Positions 45,905-56,886 of a DNA stretch of 64,000 nt are shown here, in pieces. The position numbers and the translations under genes were made by a program. Every line of letters begins with the position of its first letter. The first letter of the stretch is position 1. Below the pieces are notes generated by a model that made no database searches, was not told the origin of the DNA, and was given only the letters and a program-made list of their open reading frames with translations. Source of the stretch: Zerene cesonia (taxonomy: Eukaryota; Arthropoda; Insecta; Lepidoptera; Pieridae); assembly GCF_012273895.1 (NCBI RefSeq), contig NC_052102.1, forward strand, positions 1,798,001 to 1,862,000. Direction: 5' to 3'.

Positions 45905-48900
45905 AGCGGTAAACTCCGAATTAACTGAAGTTTATTATAATATACCTGTGTCCATACAAAGCCAGCACTGGCGAATCGCCTTACATAAAATTTAAGTGTT
46001 AAGAGATACAAATCCTTAAAGTTTGGATTGATTAAGCCCAGAATAGAAATAATAAATTCTACCATAAAATAACCCTATTCATATAACAGAATCTCGCAAG
46101 TAAATTATAATATCATTTACCTAGTACTCTTAGATCAGTAATACACAAATGAAAAGCATAATTTTCAATTTATAACGTAAAAATTATGTAAGATTGTGTT
46201 ATTCAAAAACTGGAATGAGTTCTATAGCAGTGCATTCATAACTATATTATACAATACTTAAGATTACGTTATGAATATAAGTGCATTATTATAACCGTTT
46301 TATTCAATCCAATTTACATTGTATTTTTAGCAACGATTATACGTACTATGTTTAATTCCTAATAAGACAATGTTTAAGTGAAACAACATTATTTAAGCTA
46401 TATTAGTTTATGTTAAATACATATTAATTAATAATTAGTAGCCTCATTAGGTATTAATTTAAAAACGTTTGATTGTTCCTTAAAGTAATGATAATATAAT
46501 GATTCATTGTATAAAAAAGGTGTATGAAATTGACTTATGCTTATTTGACAGTGTGTAGAAAACATTCTTAATGCTAAGAAAAATATGAAAACTTTACTAC
46601 TACTTTTAACTATAAGTTATACCTTATACAAACTAATAGAAGAAAACTAAATTTAAATGGGACTATTTTAACGAAATCACCTCACATTTACACATAATAA
46701 TATTACATACTTTGCCTTATCTGTACTTTTAAATTAAATTACTCAAATCACAATATAAGTCAATGTTATGCTTATGTTAAGAATCGTAACGGAAATCCCA
46801 AAATACATGTTGTTTGAGTTTGGAGTCCAAAAGTGATAAATGTATATAAATTATAATGTATATAAATACATCATATTATGTGTTTATGTATATCTACAAG
46901 AAAATTAAATAATTCATCAATTTCTTTATTTATTTAGAGTTTTGCACTATGAATTACTTGTTTATAATTTCGTAGTATACAGGATGTTCCGCGATCCGTG
47001 TACCGTATGTATGGAGAACAATAAGCTCCATTGAGTTTAGTCCAGCACCGGTAGGACTGACTGTATAACAGCATAATAGTATAGTATTACTATATGGCCG
47101 GGTAAACGCTGTTCTGCCTTACTCTTATCATTTAGGGGTGGATGTGGATGATGGTCGATTATCAGACCTACCCGATATGCATATAAACATAAGAATCGGC
47201 CAGGCCGTTTCGGAGAAGTATAACGAACACGATAATTTTATTTATATAGAGATGTAATTTGTGATATAACTGATAGTATTCATTATAGGCGTCGTCGAAC
47301 TCCGTGAGGACGTCCCACTTAAGCTGTACAACACATCTCCGGGCCTCTGCGCGGGAGGGCCTAGACTCATAATAGGTGCCTTCGCGGCCCTCACTATAGC
47401 TATAACAATAGCTCTTTTCACACAGATCTACTATGGAGACTACCAAGTAACTTTCATGTACATATGCACTTGTTTTTTGCACTTAATTAACTTAATTGTG
47501 GGAGTCGAGCACGCTTCGGAATTGGGCCAGCTCGCACAGGGGAAGTACCACAACCCCACAGAAGACCGGCGTTAAATAGTATTCTACTGTGTTTCGTTCG
47601 GTGGGTGAGGACCATCCTCTTTTTCCTCATCTTTCCCCGCCCATTGCTTCTATCCAGTCGCCAATCCTTTCCTTATACCTTTCCCCTTAAAAGCGCAGAC
47701 GTATCTGCTTACGTACTTACATGTGCTTAACTAGTTGTTAACCCACCTTCGCCTGCGTGTTTCGACCATGTTTTTATAAATCACCAACACTGAATCTATA
47801 ATGATAATATATAAACACTATTAATATTGTACTGCTTATATTTGAGTTTAGAAGCTCCTTTTTCTTCTACAAAACATCTAGGTTATATCTGAGAAAAGCT
47901 AATTTGTTATCGAATGCCTATTTAAATAGAAGAGGATTTATTTATATTAATACTATCTGCACCCGGCAAACGCTGTTCTGCCTTACTCTTATCGTTTAGT
48001 GGTATTAAAAATAGATGTTAGCCGATTCTCAGACCTACCCAATATGCTTACCAAATTTCAATTTCAGAATCGGTCAAGCCGTTTCGGAGGAGTATAGAGA
48101 CTAACATGTGACACGAGAATTTTATATATAAGATAGATATTTCCGATTAACCTTTAGACTCGTATTTCAAGAGCAATTTGGGAGTGATGTACTATGAAGA
48201 TAAACAATAATTACTTTCACATTTCCCGCCGTTTCGTCGCCATAATTCGGACAATTTACTAAATTTCTTTTCTTCTTTTAAATTAACTAACATCCAAATA
48301 TTTCTTTATTTTATTTATTTTTACCTTCGTCTATGCTTTCTATCATGACAACTCCTCAAAACGTTATGTACTTATTGTAATTGTTATAAAAATATAAATT
48401 GGAAAACTTGTGAGTTGTAAAATTACATACTACATTTTATGTTATTGTTTGTTTATTTTTTAAATAAATGTCTTTTTTCTATCATCCTCACATTTTTTTC
48501 TCACAGGTGGTCCCCCATGGTTCCGTATCATCATCAGCAGCAGAATGTTCTAGTATCGGGACCAGTATAATGAGAGACGGCGGTGGGGCTATAGATGCTG
48601 CTATCGCGAGTTCCTTGTGTCTGGCCGTTGTGGCACCGCATCGGACTTCGCTTGATGCGTATGTATTGCGGAAAAATTGTTACGCTGTTTTTCAAAAAAA
48701 TATCAAAATATACTCAATGTAATGTAAATAATCAAATATACCTATTTAGTATATTCCTACTATTGTTAACCATTACACACTTAAATATTAATAAACTTAT
48801 AATTAATATTTCACAAACCAAATATAATGCACACTCTTTTTCAGATTTTGTGTAATTCCTTTCAAAAATTAATAAATAATTGCGCCCTTGCAATGAATTT

Positions 48901-51900
48901 TGAAATTCGAACGTTTCTTCAATTTTTTTTTTTATTTACCCGTTTTGAAATAAGTATTAGCCGTCATAATAATTATTTATTTTCTAATTTATTTAAAGTT
49001 AAATCTGCGTATGAAACAAATTTCAAAAGATATGTATATTACAATAATTAAAAAAATATTAAAAAATTCAAGATATTATAGTAAACTTATTTGATGCAGC
49101 GTCATCTATACATCTTAATGGGAACCAAAACGACTTTTTTCTGCAACATTCTTCCTGATACTGTTTGCCGATTTAAATTTATAGAATCAATTCAAAAGAT
49201 TAAGAAATCTAAATTATAATTAATCAGAGTTCTGTCATTTTTTTATTATATTTTCATACTCAGCCAGAATTATTCGTGCCAGTAAAATATTATTTTCTAT
49301 GTGATAATTAATTTGGTTTCAGCGCCATCTATACAAATTTATACGAACCATTTTCATTTCTTAAACTATAACAGCGAAGAATTATTTTAATTACTTTAGT
49401 ACAACAGAGATGGCGTTGTCACATTTAAAAATAACTAGTTTTCATAATCTATCTTATTTTTATGCTATTAACTAGTTGTTCGCCCCGGTTTTACCCATGG
49501 TTCACATATAGTCTATGTCACTCAGTGTAATTGCAGCTTTCTAATGGTGAAAGAATTTTCGAAATCGGTTCAATCATTCACGCGTGATGGCGTAACCAAG
49601 GGAAATAAAGATTCATTTTCATATACTATATCGTATAAAGATGAGAATCGTCATGTCATAGCTAAATAAGAATACAATAAAAATCAATTGCCTGGCTGGA
49701 TGATTTCCTAAATTCTTTTTAAAAATTATTCCTAACTACATACACATTATGTGTTTTACTTGCAGGAGTGGATCCTTACTGTTCTGGGAATACAGAAAAT
49801 CTCCTACAGAACAGCCTACACTGATTGAATGGGGTGGTATCCAGAATACATCATTGTCGCCTGCACCAAGACTTATAGTGGCTATGGCTGCGTTACACAA
49901 AACGTATGGTGTGATGCCATGGTCAAAATTATTGAAACCTGCGATAGATTTAGCCAGGTCAGTTTTTAAACCCCAACACAAAGACGACATTTTACCAGTA
50001 TTAAGTGTCAGTGTATGTATGTCTGTTTGTGTCATCATAGCCCCTGAAAGAATTTTTCAATTGTTTAAATGGTGAATACGTCTGGATTTTTCTTAGCTAG
50101 AATACTTAATAGGAGCAAAACAGTACCAGCTTTATTTTTCCTCTTGCACACATGATCACTAAAATCACTTAGATGTAACATTTACTAGCTGCGCCCCGCG
50201 GTTTCACCCGCGTAAGTCTGTATCCCGTAGGAATATCGGGATAAAAAATTTGCCTATACGTTATTCCAGTAATCCAGCTGTCTACGTACCAAATTTCATT
50301 GCAATTGGTTCAGTACTTTTCGAGAAAAAGCTTTATAAAATTAAAACTATTAAAACTTTCGCATTTATAATATTAGTATTTATTTATTTATATCATTTTT
50401 ATGTAATACGATGAAAGAGATTGAGCCTCACAACAATTATGTAAAAATTATTGAAGCAAATAATGAAATTTTGTTTTATTTTTATTTATTTTTATTATGT
50501 ATTTCGATGATTTGAAAAAAAGCCTGCTCTGAAAGAAGTCTAGTCCAATAAATAAATGTTTGAGTTTGAGATAGGGCAAGTATATTGAGTACTTAAAGTG
50601 ATAGGTTGATATATTTATACAACTGATTTCAATGTTTTATTTTTCGGTCAGACGTACATATCAAATTTGTAATAAAATCTGTTGAATTATAATCTATTTT
50701 GCAAGATTGTATACTATATGTATTAATCTTTACTGTTGTAAACCGCATCATTCAATTTTTTTTTTCTTTTTTAGTACTGGTTACAACGTGTCTACGGGAC
50801 TCTCAATCGCGGCAGCCTCGCAAGCAGAGCCGGGTTACATCACAGGGTCGATCCGGAAAGAACCGCTATTAGCCAGTTACTTACAATTACTGCAACATAA
50901 TACAAGTACAGGTAATTATTAACAATATCATTTGAATTATAAGAACTTCATTTAAGTGGTCTAGAATTTTCGGAAGTGTCTTTAATAAATGTATATAAAT
51001 ACATTAAATTTTATCAGAATATGTGCTGTATTTGATTAAAGTTTAAGCTTGTCTGCTAAAATATATAAATATTACTTTATTCCCGTGGCTTCGCTTCAAA
51101 TTGTAATTCGAAACTATTCTGGAATACACCGAAGATACGAAAAATCATAAAAATCGGTTCAGCCGTTAAGGGCGAATTCAATGACAAACAAGCGTACAGA
51201 AAATTAAATTTAGAGTCATGTCAGCTATATTATATATTATACCACCAACATCACTCATACCATCAAGCTCACCCAATAATTACTGTTCTCCAGAGTTATG
51301 CGCCACCTGGCCCTGCGAGGTTCTAGCTCCCACTACGAGGGCCGCAGTCCTAGCAGGGCCCTGGCGGGTGTGGACTGGGTCAGCAGGTGCTATGGCTGCC
51401 ACCGCGCTCGCAGCGGCCCTGGATCCCGCGCCGCTGACAGCTCTAGATGGGTTCCAACGGTACGCGAGTATCTCGGATAGACTCGACACGTTTTGATATA
51501 ATTTTGTACTAAATGACAGACAGTTTTGACGTAAAAAATTATTAACAAAATTTCAACCTAGTCTCAAAAAAACATTTAAAAATGCCAACCCAGTATGTTT
51601 TATGCTTTGAAATAACATAAATTGAGAAATTTTAAAAGAATAGAAAAAAATAGATCACGAGGCGGGATTCGAACCCGCGTTTTTTTTTTTGCTTAATATA
51701 AATTAACAAACGAATATCCACCTTAAATACAGCACACATAAACTTATATTCCAATAACGCAAATCCTATCCGACTATCCTACCTTCCTACCTAATATTAT
51801 AAATGCGATAGTTAGTCAGATAGTGTACGAATGTGTGTATGTTTGCTACTCTTTCACGCAAAAACTACTGAACCTATTGCAATGAAATTTGGTATGTAAA

Positions 51901-54166
51901 CAGCTGGACAACTGGAATAACGTATAGGCAACTTTTTATCCCGATATTCCAACGGGACACGGACTTACGCGGATGGAACCGCAGGACGCAGCTATTAACA
52001 TAACAGTAATATTAACCTGCGAAAACTTCTATTTCAATAACGAAAATTACTAATAATTTGTTTAGGGTAGTCGCAAGTTTACAAGCGCAAGCGACTGCAG
52101 CAGCGGGCAGTTGGCCGAGCGGTGTCGCGTCAGGCCTTGCTGTTATTGATCCGCTGGACACATATGTCGCGCTAGTAACGTACGTATTTTGCTTTTATTT
52201 TTCAAATTTTATATGTAATACAAGAAAAATTCACGGAATATGCTTTATTTTACATTTTTTTTTATTCATAAAGGTACCTTACAGCTATTAATAAGATAAT
52301 TATTCTAATTACATGAGATACGCCAATAAGGCACACCAATAACAGAAAAATTGTGTACAAAAACTATGCAATAACTACAACTACAACTTCCCTTATGTAA
52401 TATAAAGAACTACAGGTAAACTTAAATACAAAAATACATAAATAAAGTATTATAGTATTTGTGTGTTTCAAAAGTTAACTCTCGTACGACAAAACATAAA
52501 ATCGGTGTTAAGTCTTAATTTTTACTTATATATTCACAACATTTCCACATTTTACAATTACGCTTGATATAAAAAGTGTAATCTATTTATGTAGATTTTA
52601 TGATTTACATCTCCATCTAGGTCAATTAAAGCTTCTTTAATGTTCTGTGTGTAAATAGGTAGGCTACATAACAAATTATTCCATGTTGGGCTCTTCAAAT
52701 TCGTAATATATTTCTTGTTTGAACTACTTTAGGTGTACAATAAAGAGTTTCTGATTTGATTTCATTTGAAGTCAAAAATGTACTTATTACTGTAGTAATA
52801 AATTTTATAATCTGTTGCTGTAGCAATAAATGATTTGAAAAATGAATTTGAAATCAAAGCACCATTCTCATAATGATTAATTTCTATAATTGTAAACTTT
52901 AATGAATGCAATGAATTTTACATTTTAGAGGTCTATCAGTAGGTTTTGGCTCTGGTAATATGACAGGGGACGGCTGGAAACAGGACACTCCACCAACACC
53001 ATTAGATTTGGCGCCGGCTATACTTGTCGATGAGTTTGTGTGCGGTAAGCTATTTAAGATTCTAGCTAACATTTCTAGATCATACGCCGAACCATGAAGA
53101 CTAACTATTACATAATTATACGTAAACCTTTTTTCAGGTTCAACTAGGATATGATAATGTTTTAGCATTGGCTTTATTTGAGTTAATTTTTCATTTATGC
53201 TTTTCATATTATGTAATTTTTTGTTTTCATCTATACTAATATTATATAGCTGAAGAGTTTGTTTGTTTGAACCCGCTAATCTCAGGAATTACTGTTCCGT
53301 TTTAAAAATTCTTTCAGTTTTAGATAGCCCATTCAATAAATGGGGCAAGGAAGGCTTTAGGCTATATACAACACGGGCGAAACCGGGGCGGAGCGCTAGT
53401 ATAATATGTAGTGGAATACGTATCGATAATGCATTCAAATTTAATTACAAGAAAGGAATAATAATCATCATCATCAGCCTGAATGTGCATGAATTGGGCC
53501 AGAAGACCGGTGTGAAGTTGTAGCATGTTTCATACTCTTCAGTATCTACCCCTTAAAAGTAGATGGCGCATTCACAGCGGCATGTTGAACGCTACGAATG
53601 TGCATGGGCGGTGGTGATCACTTACCATAAGGTGAACCAACAGCTCATTTACCCGTTTTGACATAAAAAAAGAGCTCATGCTTGTTCCCACTGCAAACGC
53701 CTCCAATGCGTGTTTAGGCCATAATTTAAAAAATAAACTTTCAAGAATAAAAAAAAAGTTAAAAGAATGCTCTATACAGATAATACTCAAAAGTCAAAAC
53801 AACGAATAATTTGATTGAAATTAAAATAATGCTGATACAAACGTAATCATACTTCCAGGTACGAGGTATGTAATGGGTGCAGAGTCACTTTCAGCGCTTG
53901 CAGAAGGTGCAGGTGCAGCGCTTATAGAGGGTCCCTTGAATATAGTGGATGCTGTAGAAAGCGCTAGAGTCGCTGTCGGCGCTGGTGGTACGCTAGCGTT
54001 GGAACCAGATAGATTGTTACCTCCAGCGGCTTTAGCTACCCTCCTCAATGGAATACCGCTAAACGCAACGCTTCCTCTTGCAGCGCTTAATTTGGTTCAG
54101 CAGAGGGGAGACGAACTATTATCACACGCTGACAGTCGCGGCGGCGGACTTGCGTCTAGATTTTAG
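44231..54166 (+). CDS. Gamma-glutamyltransferase family protein, glutathione hydrolase 7-like, probably catalytically dead (9 exons, 458 aa)
   Basis: Exons: 44231-44264, 47289-47446, 48507-48658, 49766-49957, 50775-50911, 51294-51459, 52066-52179, 52929-53044, 53859-54166. All are GT-AG with matching phases. The protein is type II: short cytoplasmic N-terminus, one membrane helix (about residues 38-58), then QIYYGDYQVVPHGSV into a GGT domain. Family marks kept: ECSSIGTSIMRDGGGAIDAA, YGVMPWSKLLKPAIDLA, FGSG, APAIL. Family GGTs cleave and transfer gamma-glutamyl groups with an N-terminal Thr made by self-cleavage. Here that Thr aligns to Ala301 (VASGLAVID), the Ser-Ser oxyanion pair to Asp-Leu (TPLDLAP), the Gly-Gly pair to Glu-Ser (GAESLS), the Arg of the FRE motif to Gly138, and the GGGG loop to LDASGS. 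Five N-glycosylation sequons lie outside the membrane. At 458 residues it is shorter than usual (about 550-660). A membrane-bound pseudoenzyme is the best reading. Confidence 0.93.
44352..44483. repeat. Nested inverted repeat (23-bp inner and 21-bp outer stems)
   Basis: Inner arms 44403-44425 and 44437-44459 are exact reverse complements (for example CCACCCTATCCAGGTT) around an 11-base loop. Outer arms 44352-44372 and 44463-44483 (AAATAAATAAGAATGATAAT plus C) are also exact. The left side has a 30-base bulge and the right side 3 bases. It lies 88 bases after the exon 1 donor. Confidence 0.9.
45827..45899. repeat. (AT)n microsatellite
   Basis: Alternating TA with one G interruption near 45839. 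It is an intronic simple repeat. Confidence 0.95.
47096..47250 (-). mobile_element. Helitron-type repeat, family E (truncated)
   Basis: GGCCGGGTAAACGCTGTTCT, CTTACTCTTATCATTTAGGG and CGGCCAGGCCGTTTCGGAGA match 34302-34493. It ends just before GGT-like exon 2. Confidence 0.6.
47289..47446 (+). CDS. GGT-like exon 2: membrane anchor
   Basis: Acceptor CATTATAG, donor GTAACT. Residues 13-64 begin VVELREDVPLKLYN. The hydrophobic run LIIGAFAALTIAITIALF (from residue 38) follows an Arg and leads to TQIYYGDYQ. The segment matches the position of the membrane anchor in GGT7-type proteins. Confidence 0.88.
47496..47703 (+). mobile_element. SINE, 3'-truncated
   Basis: TTGTGGGAGTCGAGCACGCT and GGGCCAGCTCGCACAGGGGA match the SINE head. 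It stops after CCCCTTAAAAGCGCAGAC without the 3' end. Confidence 0.75.
47951..48134 (-). mobile_element. Helitron-type repeat, family E
   Basis: CTGCACCCGGCAAACGCTGT to TTTTATATATAAGATAGA, close to 34302-34493 with a short internal duplication (ATTTCA) and a few changes. Confidence 0.7.
48507..48658 (+). CDS. GGT-like exon 3: start of GGT domain
   Basis: Acceptor TTCTCACAG, donor GTATGT. Residues 65-114 include VVPHGSVSSSAAECSSIGTS and AIDAAIASSLCLAVVAPHRT, matching the first helix region of GGTs. The expected glycine loop that follows is missing. Confidence 0.93.
49474..49640 (-). mobile_element. Helitron-type repeat
   Basis: ACTAGTTGTTCGCCCCGGTT and TTACCCATGGTTCACATATA, then CGAAATCGGTTCAATCATTC. 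It matches the family D order in reverse and is diverged. Confidence 0.55.
49766..49957 (+). CDS. GGT-like exon 4: contracted substrate-binding region
   Basis: Acceptor ACTTGCAG, donor GTCAGT. Residues 116-178 run SGSLLFWEYRKSPTEQPT to LLKPAIDLA. The HxxxYGxMPWxxLLxPAIxLA block is conserved. The stretch before it is some 20-50 residues shorter than in active GGTs, and the FRE motif reads EWGG. Confidence 0.93.
50185..50382 (-). mobile_element. Non-autonomous Helitron, family A
   Basis: ACTAGCTGCGCCCCGCGGTT through TTTCACCCGCGTAAGTCTGT to CTTTCGCATTTATAATATTA. It is very similar to 10142-10342 but lacks part of the CAAACACACAC segment. Confidence 0.8.
50775..50911 (+). CDS. GGT-like exon 5
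   Basis: Acceptor after a long T-tract (TTTTTTAG), donor GTAATT. Residues 180-224 are TGYNVSTGLSIAAASQAE to LLQHNTST, with sequons at N183 and N221. It corresponds to the GFxVSxxLAxAL part of GGTs. Confidence 0.88.
51077..51202 (-). mobile_element. Helitron-type fragment
   Basis: TTCCCGTGGCTTCGCTTCAA, GGAATACACCGAAGATACGA and ATCGGTTCAGCCGTTAAGGG match the order of 15677-15812. Confidence 0.5.
51294..51459 (+). CDS. GGT-like exon 6
   Basis: Acceptor TGTTCTCCAG, donor GTACGC. Residues 226-279 are LCATWPCEVLAPTTRAAVLA to PLTALDGFQ, Ala-rich and strongly GC-rich. It sits where active GGTs have the end of the large subunit. Confidence 0.85.
51630..51682 (-). repeat. tRNA-3'-like repeat fragment
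   Basis: GGCGGGATTCGAACCCGCGT is the reverse complement of a T-arm with a box B core. Its flanks (ATAGATCACGA, GAATAGAAAAAAAT) match 35189-35250 inverted. Confidence 0.6.
51789..51997 (+). mobile_element. Non-autonomous Helitron, family A
   Basis: It starts CTACCTAATATTATAAATGC, contains CTCTTTCACGCAAAAACTAC and ATTCCAACGGGACACGGACT, and ends near GGACGCAGCTATT, with one base changed in the usual CTAGT. Confidence 0.75.
52066..52179 (+). CDS. GGT-like exon 7: site of the lost catalytic threonine
   Basis: Acceptor TTTGTTTAG, donor GTACGT. Residues 281-317 include WPSGVASGLAVIDPLDTYVA. Family members read Thr-Thr/Ala-His-Leu-Ser-Val-Val; here the aligned residues are Ala301, Ser302, Gly303, Leu, Ala, Val, Ile, with no gap through FGSG in the next exon. 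Confidence 0.9.
52929..53044 (+). CDS. GGT-like exon 8
   Basis: Acceptor ACATTTTAG, donor GTAAGC. Residues 319-356 are GLSVGFGSGNMTGDGWKQ to DEFVC. The conserved FGSG is kept. The NNEMDDF-type stretch and the Ser-Ser oxyanion pair (here TPLDLAPAIL) are not. Confidence 0.9.
53233..53400 (+). mobile_element. Non-autonomous Helitron, family D
   Basis: It starts ATACTAATATTATATAGCTG, contains CCGCTAATCTCAGGAATTAC and ACGGGCGAAACCGGGGCGGA, and ends GCGCTAGTATA. The 61768-62296 copy is its closest relative here. Confidence 0.75.
53489..53672 (+). mobile_element. SINE, internally deleted
   Basis: ATTGGGCCAGAAGACCGGTG, then ACCCCTTAAAAGTAGATGGC, then TGCATGGGCGGTGGTGATCA and an A-run. The head and middle are shortened. 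Confidence 0.7.
53859..54166 (+). CDS. GGT-like exon 9: C-terminal part
   Basis: Acceptor ATACTTCCAG. Residues 358-458 begin TRYVMGAESLSALAEGAG and end GGGLASRF before TAG. The Gly-Gly pair near the active site is replaced (GAESLS). The Ala/Leu-rich tail still follows the GGT plan, NIVDAVESARV matching the xxVxRAVExPRx helix. A sequon is at N425. Confidence 0.92.
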
Positions 54167-54171
54167 TTGAG

Positions 54172-54177
54172 AATAAA
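54172..54177 (+). terminator. Poly(A) signal of the GGT-like gene
   Basis: AATAAA starts 6 bases after the TAG stop. This is very close, so the 3' UTR would be tiny. It is plausible but unproven. Confidence 0.5.
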
Positions 54178-54939
54178 TTATTGTTGATTTATCACTTTGT
54201 CGTTTTAATTTTCGCTGTGTTGTAGAGTTGGGTTAACTGTTTTGCATTGACTCAATACAACGAAAAAGCATTTGCCTTAAATAGAAATTGACCTCGACAG
54301 GTATAATCAAACACTAGATCGCAAAAATACCTATAAAAATCCTTAAAATAGGTTTTGTTTTTACATTTTCTAGTATATTTCATATCATAGCTTTGCGATG
54401 TAAACCTTCAAAACTTCTGCACTTGTTGATTCTACTAAAGTTATGCGTAAAAATATTATTCCAATAATTATTCCTCGTGTTATTAATATTAATTAAGACT
54501 TTATTTTCATCAAATTTACAAAACATTTGTTGAAAGAAAAGTCAAGAACTCCTGCTATCGAATTTGGCGTAGAAATTTCTAGAAAACGTCAAAGTATTAC
54601 ATTTTAATAAATCGCTTGATTCAAAATTATATTTTTTAAGTGTATTTTAAACAATTAACATTTATTTTGATATCCAATAAATTATATATCGTTAGATGAT
54701 AATTACGAGTATATAATAATTACTTGGGCCTCGATATATGTACTGAATGCTATATTATTTATATTAAAAAAAAGGTAATGACAAATAAAAAATAAAACTT
54801 CACAAACTATCACAACTGCTTATGAACAAATTTACCATAAAACTGTAATAAATGTCATACATATTAAATTCAAGTACATTATCGCGCGCGTATCACATTT
54901 CGGGTCACAGCGGTTTCCACATACAATATCCTCTAAATG

Positions 54940-55045
54940 TAGTATTTTCTTGTGTTTGATTTTACGCGAGTATAATACATTTAGAAAGGTTAATAATATA
55001 ATGAATAAATCGCGTTTAAAATCCGTTAAAAAGTTTTTATTTCTA
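54940..55045 (-). mobile_element. Fold-back family C fragment
   Basis: GTAGTATTTTCTTGTGTTTG at one end and GAATAAATCGCGTTTAAAAT to AAAAAGTTTTTATTTCTAAT at the other. It matches the right part of 13845-14050 with rearranged order. Confidence 0.65.
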
Positions 55046-55904
55046 ATTAATCTAAATGTTTCTTCGCTATATGATTAATTCCATTGAAATCTTTAAACTA
55101 ACAGGCTTCAGCCGTATGGAATATACACAGACAAGGAAGAATATCAATACAATCCCTATTACGAATACCCCCTTCATTCAAAGCAACACGTGCCAAAACA
55201 TTGTTTACTACGATGCTCATAATTGGCGCAACGAAGCCAAGAACATATCATATTCCAACGATTTCGTAATTTATACGAGGGGCCTGTGACTGCGATGACG
55301 CAGTGAATAAATAATAACAAACGGAGGAGTGTTATCAGATACTGGGCTATTTTGGTGAATCACGATACATTTGTTTCATTGATCTTGACATTCCTTGACA
55401 TGTGTGACGTGTAAACGCTATTTTAGCGTGTTCTCGATGCATGAATGTTTGAGCATTTAAAATAAAGACGTTTCTAAAAACAAAGGAGATTTGTACCGTA
55501 TTTTCTATCGTTTTGGTACTCGTAACTTAGTGGGTTTTCAAGCGATCGGCGTGATTCTTTTAGTGTTTGTCGGGATACTATTATCGTTTGGTCCCATTGT
55601 AGAATCTAGTGTGGTACCTACACCCAGAGATATCGGTAAATGAATGACTGAATGACATCCTTCGTTCACTGGCTTAAAATGGATATACTATAAGTACTTT
55701 AGGATTTGCAACAATCAATTCAGTAGTTCATATATTGGTATAAAGGAAAACTTTTGTGGCATCCAGGAATGAAATTTTTCGAAGATAGAACAAGACAGGA
55801 AAATAACCTACAGTTTTACGATCACGCAGCAGCCACGGCGAGGGCACGCAATAAACAAAACAAGTTGATCGTTTGTTTGATTTAGAGAATATTACAAATG
55901 TTTC

Positions 55905-56098
55905 TACACGATACGCTCGTTCCGGCCATGCCTGGATATCAAGATTCCTATTTTATCCCACGGGAGCATTTAATCGGGATAAAAAGTATCCTATCACCCA
56001 AGTCAGCTTATACCCTGTCTGTATACCAAATTTCTTCAAACTTCAGCGTGATTGCCGGACAAACATCCAAACAAACTTTCACATTTATAATAACAGTG
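55905..56098 (-). mobile_element. Non-autonomous Helitron, family B
   Basis: CTCGTTCCGGCCATGCCTGG at one end, ATTTAATCGGGATAAAAAGT, GATTGCCGGACAAACATCCA and ACTTTCACATTTATAATAAC at the other. It matches 58725-58914 inverted. The two overlapping open frames here are therefore not genes. Confidence 0.7.
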
Positions 56099-56696
56099 TG
56101 ATAGTGTGTTAACATAGTAAGTCACGATCATTATTTCATCAGTTGCTTCGTTATTCCCACTACTGCGGATTATGTTAGACAACCGTACGTCGATAGTTGT
56201 TACAGAGTCACCATCGATATCTTGCGTTGAAATAGGGCCAATTATGTGTCATATATATAAAGCCAAATCGCTTTATCACTTAAATAGTAACAACTGGTAA
56301 AATAACAATGTATATGATAATGAAAATTTGCATTGACCTTTAATAAATACGGAATCGATGTATGTAAATTGTAAGGAAGCAAATTATATATTAAATGGTT
56401 CAAAGTTCTCAATCCAATTCTGCTGCATTATCTATTTAAACTTTTAAGAATTATTTTTTCTTTCTATTCCTCTGCACACATTAGTTCTGGAGACTTTGTA
56501 TATAAGCATGATTTTTTTTAATGTATTCCCTATAGGCTCCTATGATATAGGTATATCTTTCTCTCCAGAAAAAAAATCGTTAGTACTGAGAGTATTTACT
56601 GAATGAGGCAACCTTTTATCTCTTTTTAGAATAATGATTTTCATCTTTCGAAACCAGTAGTCTCTTTCACTAGTATCTAAAAATTTATGTTTGTCG

Positions 56697-56886
56697 AATA
56701 GTCCAAATGTCTGTCTGTCTAACTTTCCATCTGTCTGTCATTTTTCCCTACTAAAGCATTGAACCGATTTGGGTAGATATTTGATACATGCACCGTTTTA
56801 AACTTGAGAAATGACAAGATAGTTTCTATTCCTTAATTCACATTGGAACGGGATCAATGCGGGTGAAGCCACGGACAGGGAGCTAG
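56697..56886 (+). mobile_element. Non-autonomous Helitron, family F-like
   Basis: CTGTCTGTCTAACTTTCCAT, GCATTGAACCGATTTGGGTA and GCGGGTGAAGCCACGGACAG, then GGAGCTAGGTT. The 3' hairpin and near CTAG end are kept; the 5' end is decayed. Confidence 0.6.

Larger units (their letters stand above)
44265..47288 (+). other. GGT-like intron 1 (3.0 kb)
   Basis: Contains a nested stem-loop (44352-44483), an AT microsatellite (45827-45899) and a truncated family E repeat (47096-47250). No other coding exon is seen. The segment 45360-45560 is slightly GC-balanced and unassigned. Confidence 0.55.

Noticed and set aside
47168..47482. 104-codon minus-strand frame
   Set aside because: Antisense shadow of GGT-like exon 2, whose plus-strand frame has splice sites and a membrane helix.
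49736..50038. 100-codon minus-strand frame
   Set aside because: Antisense shadow of GGT-like exon 4.
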